The position numbers and the translations under genes are program-made. Positions 1 through 12,587 of a stretch of 64,000 nt of DNA are shown piece after piece (position 1 is the stretch's first letter; every line of letters begins with the position of its first letter). Source of the DNA: Mycobacterium conspicuum (lineage in GTDB: Bacteria > Actinomycetota > Actinomycetes > Mycobacteriales > Mycobacteriaceae); assembly GCF_010730195.1 (NCBI RefSeq), contig NZ_AP022613.1, positions 3,286,001 through 3,350,000 of the forward strand, given 5' to 3'. The notes beneath the pieces were generated by a model, which saw only the letters and a list, made by a program, of their open reading frames with translations, did not search any database and was not told the origin of the DNA.

Positions 1-192
1 CGCGGCCGGCAGGCCGGGGTGTTCCACAACATCGACCCGGCGAGCGACGCCCAGTTCATCCACGGCGTGGTGTGGGCAGGCATCAACGAGCACTGGGCGA
101 CCGGTGCTTGCGACCGCGTTGAGCTGCGCGAGCGGATTCTGATTTTCTGTCTGCGCGGTTTGGGTGTGACGCGCTTGAGCGAAGGAGACTAG
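1..192 (+). CDS. C-terminal end of a TetR-like regulator (5' truncated by the window)
   Basis: Frame 1 is open from the first base and ends at TAG 190-192, giving 63 residues. The helical C-terminal stretch (…HWATGACDRVELRERI) resembles the ligand/dimerisation domain of TetR-family repressors, and the gene ends 2 nt before an SDR gene on the same strand, a common pairing of regulator and target. The DNA-binding domain lies outside the window, so the family call is an inference from the tail and the context. The next gene's ribosome-binding site (GGAG, 183-186) lies inside this coding end, so the two are probably co-transcribed. Confidence 0.5.
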   Translation, partial: RGRQAGVFHNIDPASDAQFIHGVVWAGINEHWATGACDRVELRERILIFCLRGLGVTRLSEGD

Positions 193-194
193 CG

Positions 195-998
195 ATGGAT
201 CTGGGTTTCGGTGGATCGACGGCCGTGGTCACCGGCGGCAGCAAGGGGATGGGGTTGGCCGTTGCGGAAACCCTTGCCGCTGAAGGGGCCAGCGTGGCGG
301 TGATGGCCAGGGGCCGCGACGCGCTCGATGCCGCCGTGATTGCGCTGCGCGAGGCCGGCGCACCGGACGCCGTGGGTATCAGCGTCGACATGGCTGATGC
401 GCGGTCCATCGCCCACGGGTTCGCCGAGGTGGCCGAGCGGTGGGGCCGGCTCAATTGCCTGGTCCACACGATCGGGCCCGGTGACGGCTATTTCGAGCAG
501 CTGGACGACGCCGGGTGGGACGAAACCTTCGCGCTCGGCACGATGTCGGGGGTCCGCGCGATCCGCGGTGCGTTGCCGCTGCTGCGCTCGGCGGACTGGG
601 CCCGCATCGTGACCTTCGCCGCACACTCGATTCAGCGCCAGAACCCGCGGATCGTCGCCTACACCGCATCGAAGGCCGCCCTGGCCAGCATCACCAAAAA
701 TCTGTCCAAAAGCCTTGCCGCCGAAGGTATCCTGGTGAACTGCGTCTGCCCCGGCACGATCGTCACCGCCAGCTTCACCGAAAACCTCAAAGACGTCCTC
801 GCCGCCGATGGTCTCGACGCCACCAACCCCGTCGACGTCATGACCTGGATCGACAAATACTTTCACCAGCCCTGCGACCTCGGCCGCGCCGGACTGCCCG
901 AAGAGGTCGCCTCCCTCACCGCGTACCTGGCGTCGCGCGCCAACGGGTATGTCACCGGGGCCACCGTCAACGTGGACGGCGGCTCGGACTTCGTGTAG
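195..998 (+). CDS. SDR-family NAD(P)-dependent oxidoreductase
   Basis: The 267-aa protein is a classical short-chain dehydrogenase/reductase. The Rossmann glycine motif GGSKGMG is near residues 14-20, and the catalytic Tyr-x3-Lys occurs in YTASKAA at about residue 155. The C-terminal GATVNVDGG is typical of FabG-like SDRs. The ATG at 195 follows GGAG at 183-186 by 8 nt and starts 2 nt after the stop of the upstream TetR-like gene, so the pair is likely one operon and the regulator may sense this enzyme's substrate. The substrate cannot be read from sequence. Confidence 0.9.
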   Translation: MDLGFGGSTAVVTGGSKGMGLAVAETLAAEGASVAVMARGRDALDAAVIALREAGAPDAVGISVDMADARSIAHGFAEVAERWGRLNCLVHTIGPGDGYFEQLDDAGWDETFALGTMSGVRAIRGALPLLRSADWARIVTFAAHSIQRQNPRIVAYTASKAALASITKNLSKSLAAEGILVNCVCPGTIVTASFTENLKDVLAADGLDATNPVDVMTWIDKYFHQPCDLGRAGLPEEVASLTAYLASRANGYVTGATVNVDGGSDFV

Positions 999-1021
999 CG
1001 CGCCACTGCCCGCGAGGCAAC

Positions 1022-4594
<3,573 letters not shown>

Positions 4595-4597
4595 TCG

Positions 4598-5296
4598 TCA
4601 TTCGTACCGTAGCGCCGCGGCGATCCGAGCGGCGACCTCGGCGGCCACCCCCAGCGCCGGCCCGCCCGTCGCCGGCGCGTAGCGGTCGGCGACCGGGTCG
4701 TACTCGGCCCCGACGATCGAGCCGTGATCGGCCGCCAACTCCACCAACTTCACCGGCCAGCCGGCCTGTTCGAGGTCGGCGGCGAACGTCTGGCTGGCTT
4801 GCACCGGCACCGCGTCGTCGGCGAGACCGTGCAGCAACGTGAACGGTGAACCCACGCCGTCGCTCGGTGGACCGACCGTCGGCCGCCGACCGGAGATCGG
4901 ATCGGGGTAGGTGAAAGCGCCGGCCAGGCAGATCGTCTGGGTGACGGTCACGTCGAAGCGCGCGGCGTCGAGCGTCAGACCCGCCGCGGCGGCACCTCCC
5001 AGCGACCAGCCGATGAGCACGATGCCATCGGCGCCGTTCACGCAATCCCGGGTGAAATCGACCGATTGCAACAGCTCCGCACGCCCGCCGTCGCGGGCAT
5101 GCGAGTTCCAATCCGGCGCCACGACCGTCGCACCGTGGCCCGCGAGAAGGCCGGCGAGCGGCCCGACGGCGGCACGGGCATCAGCCTGCATGCCGTGCCA
5201 CAGCAGGATCGGCGGTTGCCCGGGTCGGACGGCATCGCCAAAGACATCGGCCAAACGCCCTGGGGCGTACTCCATCGTCCGCACGGGAACCAGCAT
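4598..5296 (-). CDS. Dienelactone-hydrolase-like alpha/beta hydrolase
   Basis: The ~232-aa protein has an alpha/beta-hydrolase layout: oxyanion region LLWHG near residue 30, nucleophile elbow GWSLGG (Ser near residue 95), an acidic residue in LADDAVPV and a late histidine in ADHGSIVG. The open frame runs further upstream but there it is antisense to the SDR at 5322, so the true start is ATG 5296 or ATG 5275. Its stop lies 3 nt before cobN, making it the first gene of a two-gene unit. Whether it has any part in cobalamin metabolism is unknown. Confidence 0.8.
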   Translation of the reverse strand: MLVPVRTMEYAPGRLADVFGDAVRPGQPPILLWHGMQADARAAVGPLAGLLAGHGATVVAPDWNSHARDGGRAELLQSVDFTRDCVNGADGIVLIGWSLGGAAAAGLTLDAARFDVTVTQTICLAGAFTYPDPISGRRPTVGPPSDGVGSPFTLLHGLADDAVPVQASQTFAADLEQAGWPVKLVELAADHGSIVGAEYDPVADRYAPATGGPALGVAAEVAARIAAALRYE

Positions 5297-5321
5297 GCCC
5301 GACGGTGACACAATGAAACCC

Positions 5322-6143
5322 ATGTCTGTGTCGGGACAAACCATCGCCGTCACCGGTGGGGCGCGCGGAATCGGCCTTGCCATCGCGACTGCCGTGCAGG
5401 GTTTGGGAGCGAAGGTCGCGATCGGCGACATCGACGAATCCGCCGTCCGGGAGGCCGGCAGCCGGTTGGGGCTCGAGTTCAGCGCCGCCTTGGATGTGAC
5501 GGATCGCCGATCGTTCACCGACTTCCTCGACAGCGTCGAAAACCAACTCGGACCGATCGACGTATTGGTCAACAACGCCGGCGTCATCTCGGTCGGCAGC
5601 GCGGTCGACGAGGACGACGCGGTGTCGAGGCGGGTGCTCGAGGTCAACATCTGGGGCGTCATCCTGGGTACCAAGCTCGGCGCGCAGCGGATGTTGGCCC
5701 GCGGTCGCGGTCACGTGATCAACATCGGATCAGTAGCCAGCGTGCTACCGGCCGCGGGCCTGGCAACCTACGGCGCGACCAAACACGCCGTGCTCGGGTA
5801 CACCGACACCGTTCGCCGGGAAAACCGTGGCCGCGGCGTGCACTTCTCGGTGATCATGCCGACGCTGACGAACACCGAGATGATCGCCGGTTTCGGCCAT
5901 TCCAGGGGCTTCAAGAATGCCGAGCCGCACGACGTGGCCAAAGCGGTGGTCCGCGTGATCGCCAGACCGAGGCCCCGTGTTTTCGTTCCGCGTTCGATCG
6001 GCGTCGCCATCTCGGCACAGCGTCTCATGCCGCGACGCGTATCGGAGGCGCTCGCACAGGCACTGGGGACGGACCGCGTGTGTACCACCGACCTGGAAGC
6101 CGACAAGCGCGCGGCCTACGCGCGGCGCACCGGGACCTCCTGA
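5322..6143 (+). CDS. SDR-family oxidoreductase
   Basis: A 273-aa short-chain dehydrogenase with GGARGIG near residue 12, NNAG near residue 83, a catalytic serine in IGSVAS and the Tyr-x3-Lys pair in YGATKH. The tail (residues 210-273) is longer than in FabG types and has a basic segment, typical of mycobacterial SDRs annotated as 'SDR family oxidoreductase'. ATG 5322 and in-frame ATG 5313 are both possible starts; neither has a clear Shine-Dalgarno. It diverges from the hydrolase/cobN unit with fewer than 30 nt between starts, so the promoters overlap or leaders are very short. Confidence 0.85.
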   Translation: MSVSGQTIAVTGGARGIGLAIATAVQGLGAKVAIGDIDESAVREAGSRLGLEFSAALDVTDRRSFTDFLDSVENQLGPIDVLVNNAGVISVGSAVDEDDAVSRRVLEVNIWGVILGTKLGAQRMLARGRGHVINIGSVASVLPAAGLATYGATKHAVLGYTDTVRRENRGRGVHFSVIMPTLTNTEMIAGFGHSRGFKNAEPHDVAKAVVRVIARPRPRVFVPRSIGVAISAQRLMPRRVSEALAQALGTDRVCTTDLEADKRAAYARRTGTS

Positions 6144-6287
6144 CTTTGTATCCGGCACGTTTCACGCGCGTGTCAAACTGATTGCACCGCAGGTCATCTC
6201 GAGCGGAGTCATATCAAACTCATACCGCATCGGCGCCACCGCCTTGCTACCTTGAGGTCGGCCGTTCAGCCGCCCCTTGGAGGTTAA

Positions 6288-6599
6288 GTGAAATCCCCAT
6301 ACATGGCCGCGCCGCTCTTCGCCGTCGCCGCCATGCTCGCTCCCGCGATGGCTCATGCCGACCCCCAAGACGACTTCGTCAGCCGCAACGGCAAGGCGGT
6401 ATGCGCGGCGCTCGACAAGGTCCAGACCGGGGGCGATATTTTCCGGCTCTCGCTCACCATCGCGCATGCCGGCGGATTCAGTCTCAAGGACGCCGCGAGT
6501 GTCATCGCCCGGTCGGCCATCGCCGACTGTCCGTGGGAAGAGCCAAAATTGAGACACGCGGGCAACTCGGCGGGCGGCGCGGCGACGGCCCCGGCCTAG
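6288..6599 (+). CDS. Small exported DUF732 protein
   Basis: This 103-aa protein starts at GTG 6288, preceded by TTGGAGG (6277-6283). It has an N-terminal signal peptide with hydrophobic residues about 6-20 and likely cleavage after AHA near residue 24. The mature part carries two cysteines and the spaced helix pattern of DUF732, a family of small mycobacterial secreted proteins of unknown function. The gene stands alone between an SDR (+) and a convergent flavoprotein gene. A second DUF732 protein lies at 55997-56362. Confidence 0.85.
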   Translation: MKSPYMAAPLFAVAAMLAPAMAHADPQDDFVSRNGKAVCAALDKVQTGGDIFRLSLTIAHAGGFSLKDAASVIARSAIADCPWEEPKLRHAGNSAGGAATAPA

Positions 6600-6618
6600 A
6601 CGGCGTCGGCTGGGCGGT

Positions 6619-8043
6619 CTAACTCGCCTCGACGGAAACCTGCTTCGCGTCGAGTGCCTCAATGTTGTTATCCGACACAGGAATTGCTATTCCAGGTGCA
6701 CTGCGCGACGAGTTGGTGCGCATGACTCGCATGACGCGAAGCAGGATGGACGGGCGCAGCAGCCGAGCCGGTGGGTCGACCATCGCCGTGATCCTCATGA
6801 ACTGCGCGGCCACGACGGGGTCGACCTCGGTGGCGGTCAGCACGTGTTCCAACAACGCGTTGGTGATGCGCATCGAAACCGGCCGCGATCCCACCACTTC
6901 CGGGAGGGCCAAGTCGGAGCCGACGGCGGTCTGCCAGGCCACCTGGATCTTCTTGGCGCTCGAGCGGAAAAAGCGCCGAGGCAGGCCGCGTTTCCCGCGA
7001 TGCAGGCATTCGCTCAGCACGGTCGCCTCGATCGCCGCCACGGTCATGCCCTGTCCGTAGACGGGGTTGAAGCTGCACACCGCGTCTCCCATCACGAGCA
7101 GACCGTCGGGTGTGCGCCGCATCTTGTCGTAGCGGCGCCAGCGGTTCGACGGAACGCGATGATGAACGACCTCGCCGAGCGGTTCGGCCTCGCGAAGCGC
7201 GTCCAGCACATGCGTGGGAACGAAATCTGCTGCGAATTCCAGCATCTCGGCGCGCCGGCGCGGTGGCTCGGCGCCCGCCATGGTTCCGATGGCCACCATC
7301 CAGGTGTCGTCCTCGTTGCGGACCAGTCCGAACATCGTGGGCCGTCCCGGCTCTGGGAACAGGCCGATCAGGTGCTCCGTGACGGAGCCCGGTTTAAGGC
7401 GCACGGACTGGCAGGCGTAAGCCAGCTGCACCGTCAGCTCATCCTCGGGGGGACGGCCAAAGCCGAGCTCCTCGAGGAAGACCGGCGTCCGCGACCCCCG
7501 ACCGGTCGCGTCGACCACGAGATCGGCGGACAGGGTCGCCGCGCGATCGGCGGCGCGGTCCACGACTTTGACCCCGGTGACCCGGTCGTGGTTCGGCGTC
7601 GCCCTCAGGCCCACCACGTCATGGGCTTCCAGGAATCGCACATTGGCGATCGCCTGCACGCGCCGGCGCACGGTGCTTTCGAGCAGCGGACGGCTCGGGA
7701 ACAGGATCACCGGCGCGTTCGGTGCCCGACCGGAACGCACCGTCTGATGACCCCCGACAGACAGCCAGAGCCTTGACAGGTCCCCGTCCCAGCTCTCGAC
7801 GCCCATGGCCGTGAGTTCATCCACGAACCCAGGGAAGAGTTCGTCGAGGACCTGCGTGCACCGCGCGAGCACGGCGTGGATCAGCCTGCCCTGCGGGACG
7901 CCCCGCCGGTTGACCGGGCCGACGGGCAGCGTGTCGCGCTCGACCACCGTCACCCGGTCGTAGAAGTCGGCCAGCACGCGGGCCGCCAACAGGCCGCCCA
8001 TGCTGGCGCCGAGCACCACCGCGTGACCGCCGCGCCTGTCCAT
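6619..8043 (-). CDS. FAD-dependent monooxygenase / UbiH-like oxidoreductase
   Basis: The 474-aa flavoprotein has an N-terminal dinucleotide-binding GASMGG at residues 13-18 with an acidic residue ending strand two (VVERD), and the second FAD motif GDAVCSFNPVYGQGM in the C-terminal half. This is the group A aromatic hydroxylase/squalene-epoxidase/geranylgeranyl-reductase fold. The electron donor would be NAD(P)H, but the substrate is not deducible. It diverges from cobG (128 nt between starts) and converges on the DUF732 gene. I see no membrane anchor. Confidence 0.85.
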   Translation of the reverse strand: MDRRGGHAVVLGASMGGLLAARVLADFYDRVTVVERDTLPVGPVNRRGVPQGRLIHAVLARCTQVLDELFPGFVDELTAMGVESWDGDLSRLWLSVGGHQTVRSGRAPNAPVILFPSRPLLESTVRRRVQAIANVRFLEAHDVVGLRATPNHDRVTGVKVVDRAADRAATLSADLVVDATGRGSRTPVFLEELGFGRPPEDELTVQLAYACQSVRLKPGSVTEHLIGLFPEPGRPTMFGLVRNEDDTWMVAIGTMAGAEPPRRRAEMLEFAADFVPTHVLDALREAEPLGEVVHHRVPSNRWRRYDKMRRTPDGLLVMGDAVCSFNPVYGQGMTVAAIEATVLSECLHRGKRGLPRRFFRSSAKKIQVAWQTAVGSDLALPEVVGSRPVSMRITNALLEHVLTATEVDPVVAAQFMRITAMVDPPARLLRPSILLRVMRVMRTNSSRSAPGIAIPVSDNNIEALDAKQVSVEAS

Positions 8044-8157
8044 AAAGCACTCCTAACCTCGGTGAAGATGACTGGTCGCAGTCTCACGCGCGGCGGAGGT
8101 GGGCAAGTAGCGTAGGCGACTACCCCATTTGCTTTCCCGGCGAATCTGGCCGCGCCG

Positions 8158-8163
8158 TACCGT
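8158..8163 (+). promoter_or_regulatory. Putative -10 box for the cobGHIJ operon
   Basis: TACCGT fits the mycobacterial TANNNT -10 pattern and ends 8 nt before the cobG ATG at 8172, which would give a leader of 0-2 nt. GGGG at 8164-8167 is too close to the ATG to be a convincing Shine-Dalgarno. No cobalamin-riboswitch-like B12 box is visible upstream. Confidence 0.4.
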
Positions 8164-8171
8164 GGGGACAA

Positions 8172-9269
8172 ATGCCTCGAGACCGCGACGTTGATGCCTG
8201 CCCGGGTGCGCTGCAGGTGCACCCGGCGGCCGACGGCGCGATGGCCCGGATCCGGTTGCCCGGCGGCATGATTACCGCGGCACAGCTGGCCGCGCTGGCC
8301 GACGTCTCGACCCGGTGGGGCTCGGGCACCTTGGAGCTGACGGCACGCGGCAACGTGCAGGTGCGCGGGATCAGCGAGGTGACCGCGGCCGGCGACGCCA
8401 TCGCCGCCGCCGGGCTCCTGCCGTCGGCGACGCACGAAAGGGTCCGCAACATCGTCGCGTCGCCGCTGTCCGGGCGGGTTGGCGGCGGCGTCGACGTGCG
8501 GGGCTGGGTGGGCCAACTGGATGCGGCGCTGTGCGCCGAACCCCGCCTCGCGGAGCTGGGCGGGCGATTTTGGTTCAGTCTGGACGACGGGCGTGGCGAT
8601 GTGTCCGGGCTGGGCGCGGACGCCGGCGTGCACTCGTTCGACGACGGTTGTGCCCTGCTGCTGGCGGGCAGGGACACCGGCGTCCGGCTGGAGGCCGGCG
8701 ACATCGCCGGTGCGCTGGTCGACGTCGCGTTGCGCTTCCTGGAGGTGCGTGGAAATGCTTGGCGGGTAAGCGAATTGGATGACCTTCGGGACCTGGTACC
8801 CGAAGCCGACGTGCACGGCGCCGCATTCCCTCCGGTCGGTAAGGCACCGGTCGGCTGGATCCCGCAGACCGACGGCCGCGTCACGCTGGGCGCCGCTGTT
8901 CCGTTGGGCGTGCTGCCCGCCCGCGTCGCGGAGTATCTGGCCGCGATCGAGGCCCCGCTGGTGATCACGCCGTGGCGATCGGTGCTGGTGTGCGATTTGA
9001 GCGAAGAGGTGGCCGACGTCGCGCTCCGCGTGCTGGCGCCGCTGGGCCTGGTGTTCGACGAGAACTCCCCCTGGCTGACGGTCAGCGCCTGCACCGGCAG
9101 CCCCGGCTGCGCGCACTCGGCAGCCGACGTGCGAGCCGACGCGGCGGACGCGCTGGACGAGGGCTCCGGCACGCACCGCCACTTCGTCGGATGTGAACGC
9201 GCCTGCGGCAGCCCACCGATCGGTGAGGTGCTGCTGGCAACCGGCGACGGATACCGCCCGATACGGTGA
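8172..9269 (+). CDS. cobG: Precorrin-3B synthase CobG
   Basis: This 365-aa protein matches M. tuberculosis CobG in length. CobG is the oxygen-dependent monooxygenase of the aerobic cobalamin pathway that converts precorrin-3A to precorrin-3B. It belongs to the nitrite/sulfite-reductase fold: LTARGNVQVRGI near residue 57 is the ferredoxin-like repeat, and the [4Fe-4S] ligands are Cys307, Cys313, Cys341 and Cys345 (C-x5-C … C-x3-C). It begins a tight operon with cobH (4-nt gap) and cobIJ. Its presence shows the organism uses the aerobic rather than the cobalt-early route. Confidence 0.95.
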   Translation: MPRDRDVDACPGALQVHPAADGAMARIRLPGGMITAAQLAALADVSTRWGSGTLELTARGNVQVRGISEVTAAGDAIAAAGLLPSATHERVRNIVASPLSGRVGGGVDVRGWVGQLDAALCAEPRLAELGGRFWFSLDDGRGDVSGLGADAGVHSFDDGCALLLAGRDTGVRLEAGDIAGALVDVALRFLEVRGNAWRVSELDDLRDLVPEADVHGAAFPPVGKAPVGWIPQTDGRVTLGAAVPLGVLPARVAEYLAAIEAPLVITPWRSVLVCDLSEEVADVALRVLAPLGLVFDENSPWLTVSACTGSPGCAHSAADVRADAADALDEGSGTHRHFVGCERACGSPPIGEVLLATGDGYRPIR

Positions 9270-9273
9270 TCGG

Positions 9274-9900
9274 GTGCTCGACTATCTGCGCAACGCCGAC
9301 GAGATCTACCGTCAGTCGTTCGCGACCATCCGGGCCGAGGCCGACCTGGCACGGTTCCCCGCCGACGTGGCGCGCATAGTGGTCCGGCTCATCCATACCT
9401 GCGGACAGGTCGACGTCGCCGACCACGTCGCCTACACCGCCGACGTGGTCGCACGGGCGCAGGCCGCGCTGCGCGCCGGCGCCCCGGTGCTATGCGATTC
9501 CTCGATGGTGGCCGCCGGCATCACCACCGCACGGCTGCCCGCCGACAACCAGGTGGTGTCGCTGGTCGCCGATCCGCGGGCGCCCGAGCTGGCCGCGCGT
9601 CGGCACACCACGCGCTCGGCGGCCGCCGTGGAGCTGTGGGCCGAGCGGCTGGCCGGCGCGGTGCTGGCGATCGGCAACGCGCCCACCGCGCTGTTCCGGC
9701 TGCTGGAACTGATCGACGAGGGCGTTTCGGCGCCGGTCGCGGTGCTGGGCGGGCCGGTCGGATTCGTCGGGTCGGCGCAGTCCAAGCAGGAGCTCATCGA
9801 CGGCCCGCGCGGGATGTCGTACCTGGTGGTCACCGGCCGCCGCGGTGGCAGCGCCATGGCCGCCGCCGCCGTCAATGCGATTGCGGCCGAACAAGAATGA
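9274..9900 (+). CDS. cobH: Precorrin-8X methylmutase CobH
   Basis: CobH moves the C11 methyl group to C12, converting precorrin-8X to hydrogenobyrinate. I chose GTG 9274, which gives 208 aa, the same length and the same start (-LDYLR-) as the M. tuberculosis protein; a longer in-frame start at 9193 would overlap cobG extensively. Family motifs IGNAPTALF and GGPVGFVGS are present, as is the catalytic-region histidine in LIHTCGQ (about residue 40). The stop overlaps the cobIJ start as ATGA (9897-9900), so translation is coupled. Confidence 0.95.
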   Translation: MLDYLRNADEIYRQSFATIRAEADLARFPADVARIVVRLIHTCGQVDVADHVAYTADVVARAQAALRAGAPVLCDSSMVAAGITTARLPADNQVVSLVADPRAPELAARRHTTRSAAAVELWAERLAGAVLAIGNAPTALFRLLELIDEGVSAPVAVLGGPVGFVGSAQSKQELIDGPRGMSYLVVTGRRGGSAMAAAAVNAIAAEQE

Positions 9901-11372
9901 CGCAGCGGGGCACGCTCTGGGGGGTTGGACTGGGGCCCGGCGACCCGGAGTTGGTCACCGTCAAGGCCGCCCGGGTGATCGGCGAGGCCGACGTGGTGGC
10001 CTACCACAGCGCGCGGCACGGGCGCAGCATCGCGCGCGGAATCGCCGAACCCTACCTGCGGCCCGGCCAGATCGAGGAACACCTGGTCTATCCGGTGACC
10101 GTCGAAACGACCGATCACCCCGGCGGGTACGCCGGCGCGCTCGAGGACTTCTACGCCGACGCCACCCGGCGCATCGCCGCACACCTCGACGCCGGGCGCA
10201 ACGTGGCCCTGCTGGCCGAGGGCGACCCGCTGTTCTACAGCTCCTACATGCACCTGCACACCCGGCTCACGCAGCGGTTCGACGCCGTCATCGTGCCGGG
10301 CGTGACGTCGGTGAGCGCCGCGTCGGCGGCCATCGCCACACCGCTGGTGGCCGGGGACGAGGTGCTCACGGTGTTGCCCGGCACCCTGCCGGTCGCCGAA
10401 CTGACCCGTCGGCTCGCCGACGCGGACGCCGCCGTCGTGCTTAAACTGGGCCGTTCGTATCACAATGTCCGCGAAGCGCTTTCGGCGTCCGGCCAGCTGG
10501 ACGGCGCGTTCTATGTCGAACGCGCCAGCACCCCGGGGCAGCGCATATTGCCCGCCGCGGACGTCGACGAAACCAACGTGCCATATTTCTCGCTGGCCAT
10601 GCTGCCGGGCGGGCGACGCGCGGTGGAACCGACGGCCGGCACGGTCGCGGTGGTCGGCCTGGGGCCCGGCGACCGCGATTGGATGACACCGCAGAGCCGC
10701 CGCGAGCTGGCCGCCGCGACCGATCTGATCGGTTACCGCGGCTACCTGGACCGGGTTCCGGTCCGCGACGGGCAGCGCCGCCATCCCAGCGACAACACCG
10801 ACGAACCCGCCCGTGCGCGACTCGCCTGCACGCTGGCCGAACAAGGGCACACGGTCGCGGTGGTGTCCTCAGGCGATCCGGGAGTGTTCGCGATGGCCAC
10901 CGCCGTCCTCGAAGAGGCCAAACAGTGGCCGCAGGTGCAGATCCGAGTGATTCCGGCGATGACCGCCGCCCAGGCCGTCGCCAGCCGGGTCGGCGCCCCC
11001 CTCGGTCACGACTATGCCGTGATCTCGTTGTCCGACCGGCTCAAGCCGTGGGACGTGATCGCCGAACGCCTGACCGCTGCGGCCGCCGCCGATCTGGTGC
11101 TGGCCATCTACAACCCCGCGTCCAAGACGCGGACCTGGCAGGTGGCCGCGATGCGCGACCTGCTGCTGGCGCACCGCGAACCCGGCACACCGGTGGTGGT
11201 CGGCCGCAACGTCTCGGGGCCCGACGAGGATGTCAAAGTGGTTCGGCTGGCCGATCTGAACCCCACCGATGTCGACATGCGCTGTCTGCTGATCGTCGGG
11301 TCGTCGCAAACCCAGTGGCACACAGTCGATTCCGGGGACCGGGTGTTCACGCCCCGGCGCTACCCGGGCTGA
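9897..11372 (+). CDS. cobIJ: Bifunctional precorrin-2 C20- / precorrin-3B C17-methyltransferase
   Basis: The 491-aa protein is a natural fusion of two SAM-dependent tetrapyrrole methylases. The N-terminal CobI half (residues 1-240) opens with GVGLGPGDPELVTVKA and contains AEGDPLFYSS. The C-terminal CobJ half starts at GTVAVVGLGPGDRDW (about residue 244) and contains SSGDPGVFAM. The same fusion occurs in M. tuberculosis (annotated cobI, 508 aa). It catalyses two steps, on either side of CobG. The start is the ATG overlapping the cobH stop. It ends 2 nt before the convergent acyl-CoA-dehydrogenase-like gene's original stop. Confidence 0.95.
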   Translation: MTQRGTLWGVGLGPGDPELVTVKAARVIGEADVVAYHSARHGRSIARGIAEPYLRPGQIEEHLVYPVTVETTDHPGGYAGALEDFYADATRRIAAHLDAGRNVALLAEGDPLFYSSYMHLHTRLTQRFDAVIVPGVTSVSAASAAIATPLVAGDEVLTVLPGTLPVAELTRRLADADAAVVLKLGRSYHNVREALSASGQLDGAFYVERASTPGQRILPAADVDETNVPYFSLAMLPGGRRAVEPTAGTVAVVGLGPGDRDWMTPQSRRELAAATDLIGYRGYLDRVPVRDGQRRHPSDNTDEPARARLACTLAEQGHTVAVVSSGDPGVFAMATAVLEEAKQWPQVQIRVIPAMTAAQAVASRVGAPLGHDYAVISLSDRLKPWDVIAERLTAAAAADLVLAIYNPASKTRTWQVAAMRDLLLAHREPGTPVVVGRNVSGPDEDVKVVRLADLNPTDVDMRCLLIVGSSQTQWHTVDSGDRVFTPRRYPG

Positions 11373-11379
11373 CGTCACA

Positions 11380-12567
11380 TCATGCTGGTTGGTTGTGCAA
11401 TGCCGAAGTGGGTATTGGCATAGCGCTTGAGGCCAGCCGGACTGAAGTACACGTGCTGGTTGGCGGTGTGCAGATCCCGGAAGCATCGCTGCAGGGGTGG
11501 CTGGCATGCACCGCGCTCGCGCCGGTCAGGTCGAATGCCGTGTCGACTGCGCTGCGCGCCGCGCGCATCGCCTGTTGGGCGGCGAGTTGAAAGTCGGCGC
11601 GCTGCTCTAGCGAGGGCGGATCGCCGGCACGCGCCGAGTCCCAAAGTGCGCCAGCCGCCTCCAGAACGAAGGCCCGCGCGGAGCGCAGTTTGGCTTCCGC
11701 GCGCGCGAACGCGACCTGGGCGACGGGGTCGGCCGCGATCCGCTCGAACGTGCCTGCGCGCATCTTCGTTGTCGCGAGGTCGGTGAATTCGTCGAGCGCG
11801 CGTCGCCCGATGCCAAGCGGGACACCGACCAGCGCCACTCCCACCAGCGTGAAGAACGCCAGTCTCCACAGTGGTCCGTCGTGGCGGGCCGGTTCGAAGA
11901 AGGGGCTGATGGTGTGTTCTTCGGCAACGCGGAGACCATGGGCGACGACGTCGTTGCTGCCGGTGGCGCGCAGCCCCAGCACGTCCCAATTTTCGACGAT
12001 GTCGGCGTTCGCGCGGGGAAAGAACGCGAGGCGCCAGTCCGGGCCTTGCTCGGGAATCATCCGCGGCGCATCGCCGTCGAAGACGAATATCCCGGCCAGC
12101 AACCATTCGGCATGGCGACAGCCACTGGCAAACGACCAACGGCCATCGAGGGCAAAGCGGCCGATGCCATCGGCGACCGCCCGCCCGGTGGGGGCGAACA
12201 CCGTGGCCGCCAAAAAGTCTGCGTCCGAACCGAATAGGTCGTCGGCGACGGCGGGCTCGAGCCAAGCGGTAAATGCCGGCGCACCGGCGCCAATCGCCGC
12301 GATCCAACCCGCGGACCCGTCGGCGCGGGCCAATTCCTCGACCATCTCGATGAACTCAACGGGGGCCATTTCAAACCCGCCGAGCGAGCGCGGCTGCAAG
12401 GCGCGGAAGATGCCGACCTCGCGCATCCGCTCGACCAGATCGATCGGCATTGTTCCCAATGCCTCAGCCTCGTCGGCGCGTTTGGTGATCTCGGGGGCCA
12501 CGGCACGCGCCACCGCGATGGAATGGTCGTTCGCCAGCGTGACAGGGACACGCGTCGCAGTTGTCAT
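11380..12567 (-). CDS. Acyl-CoA-dehydrogenase-like flavin monooxygenase, frameshifted near its 3' end
   Basis: From ATG 12567 the protein has the acyl-CoA dehydrogenase fold of the HsaA/PF08028 type-2 group: the N-terminal helical domain, GSAGWIAAIG and WDVLGLRATGSNDV are clear. These enzymes are flavin-dependent hydroxylases or dehydrogenases. After about residue 358 the reading frame loses similarity and ends at 11380 as a Ser/Thr/Pro-rich tail. The expected end (LQRCFRDLHTANQH … RYANTHFGI) is intact in another frame, ending at 11375. One C appears missing at the G4 run 11494-11497 (+ strand). It is therefore a recent frameshift or a sequence error. It diverges from a TetR gene, its probable regulator. 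Confidence 0.8.
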   Translation of the reverse strand: MTTATRVPVTLANDHSIAVARAVAPEITKRADEAEALGTMPIDLVERMREVGIFRALQPRSLGGFEMAPVEFIEMVEELARADGSAGWIAAIGAGAPAFTAWLEPAVADDLFGSDADFLAATVFAPTGRAVADGIGRFALDGRWSFASGCRHAEWLLAGIFVFDGDAPRMIPEQGPDWRLAFFPRANADIVENWDVLGLRATGSNDVVAHGLRVAEEHTISPFFEPARHDGPLWRLAFFTLVGVALVGVPLGIGRRALDEFTDLATTKMRAGTFERIAADPVAQVAFARAEAKLRSARAFVLEAAGALWDSARAGDPPSLEQRADFQLAAQQAMRAARSAVDTAFDLTGASAVHASHPCSDASGICTPPTSTCTSVRLASSAMPIPTSALHNQPA

Positions 12568-12587
12568 CTCGAGACTCCCATATTTGA

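Noticed and set aside
4911..5321. An extended N-terminus for the SDR at 5322
   Set aside because: The upstream frame is antisense to the hydrolase coding region and reads as Ser/Pro/Arg shadow sequence.
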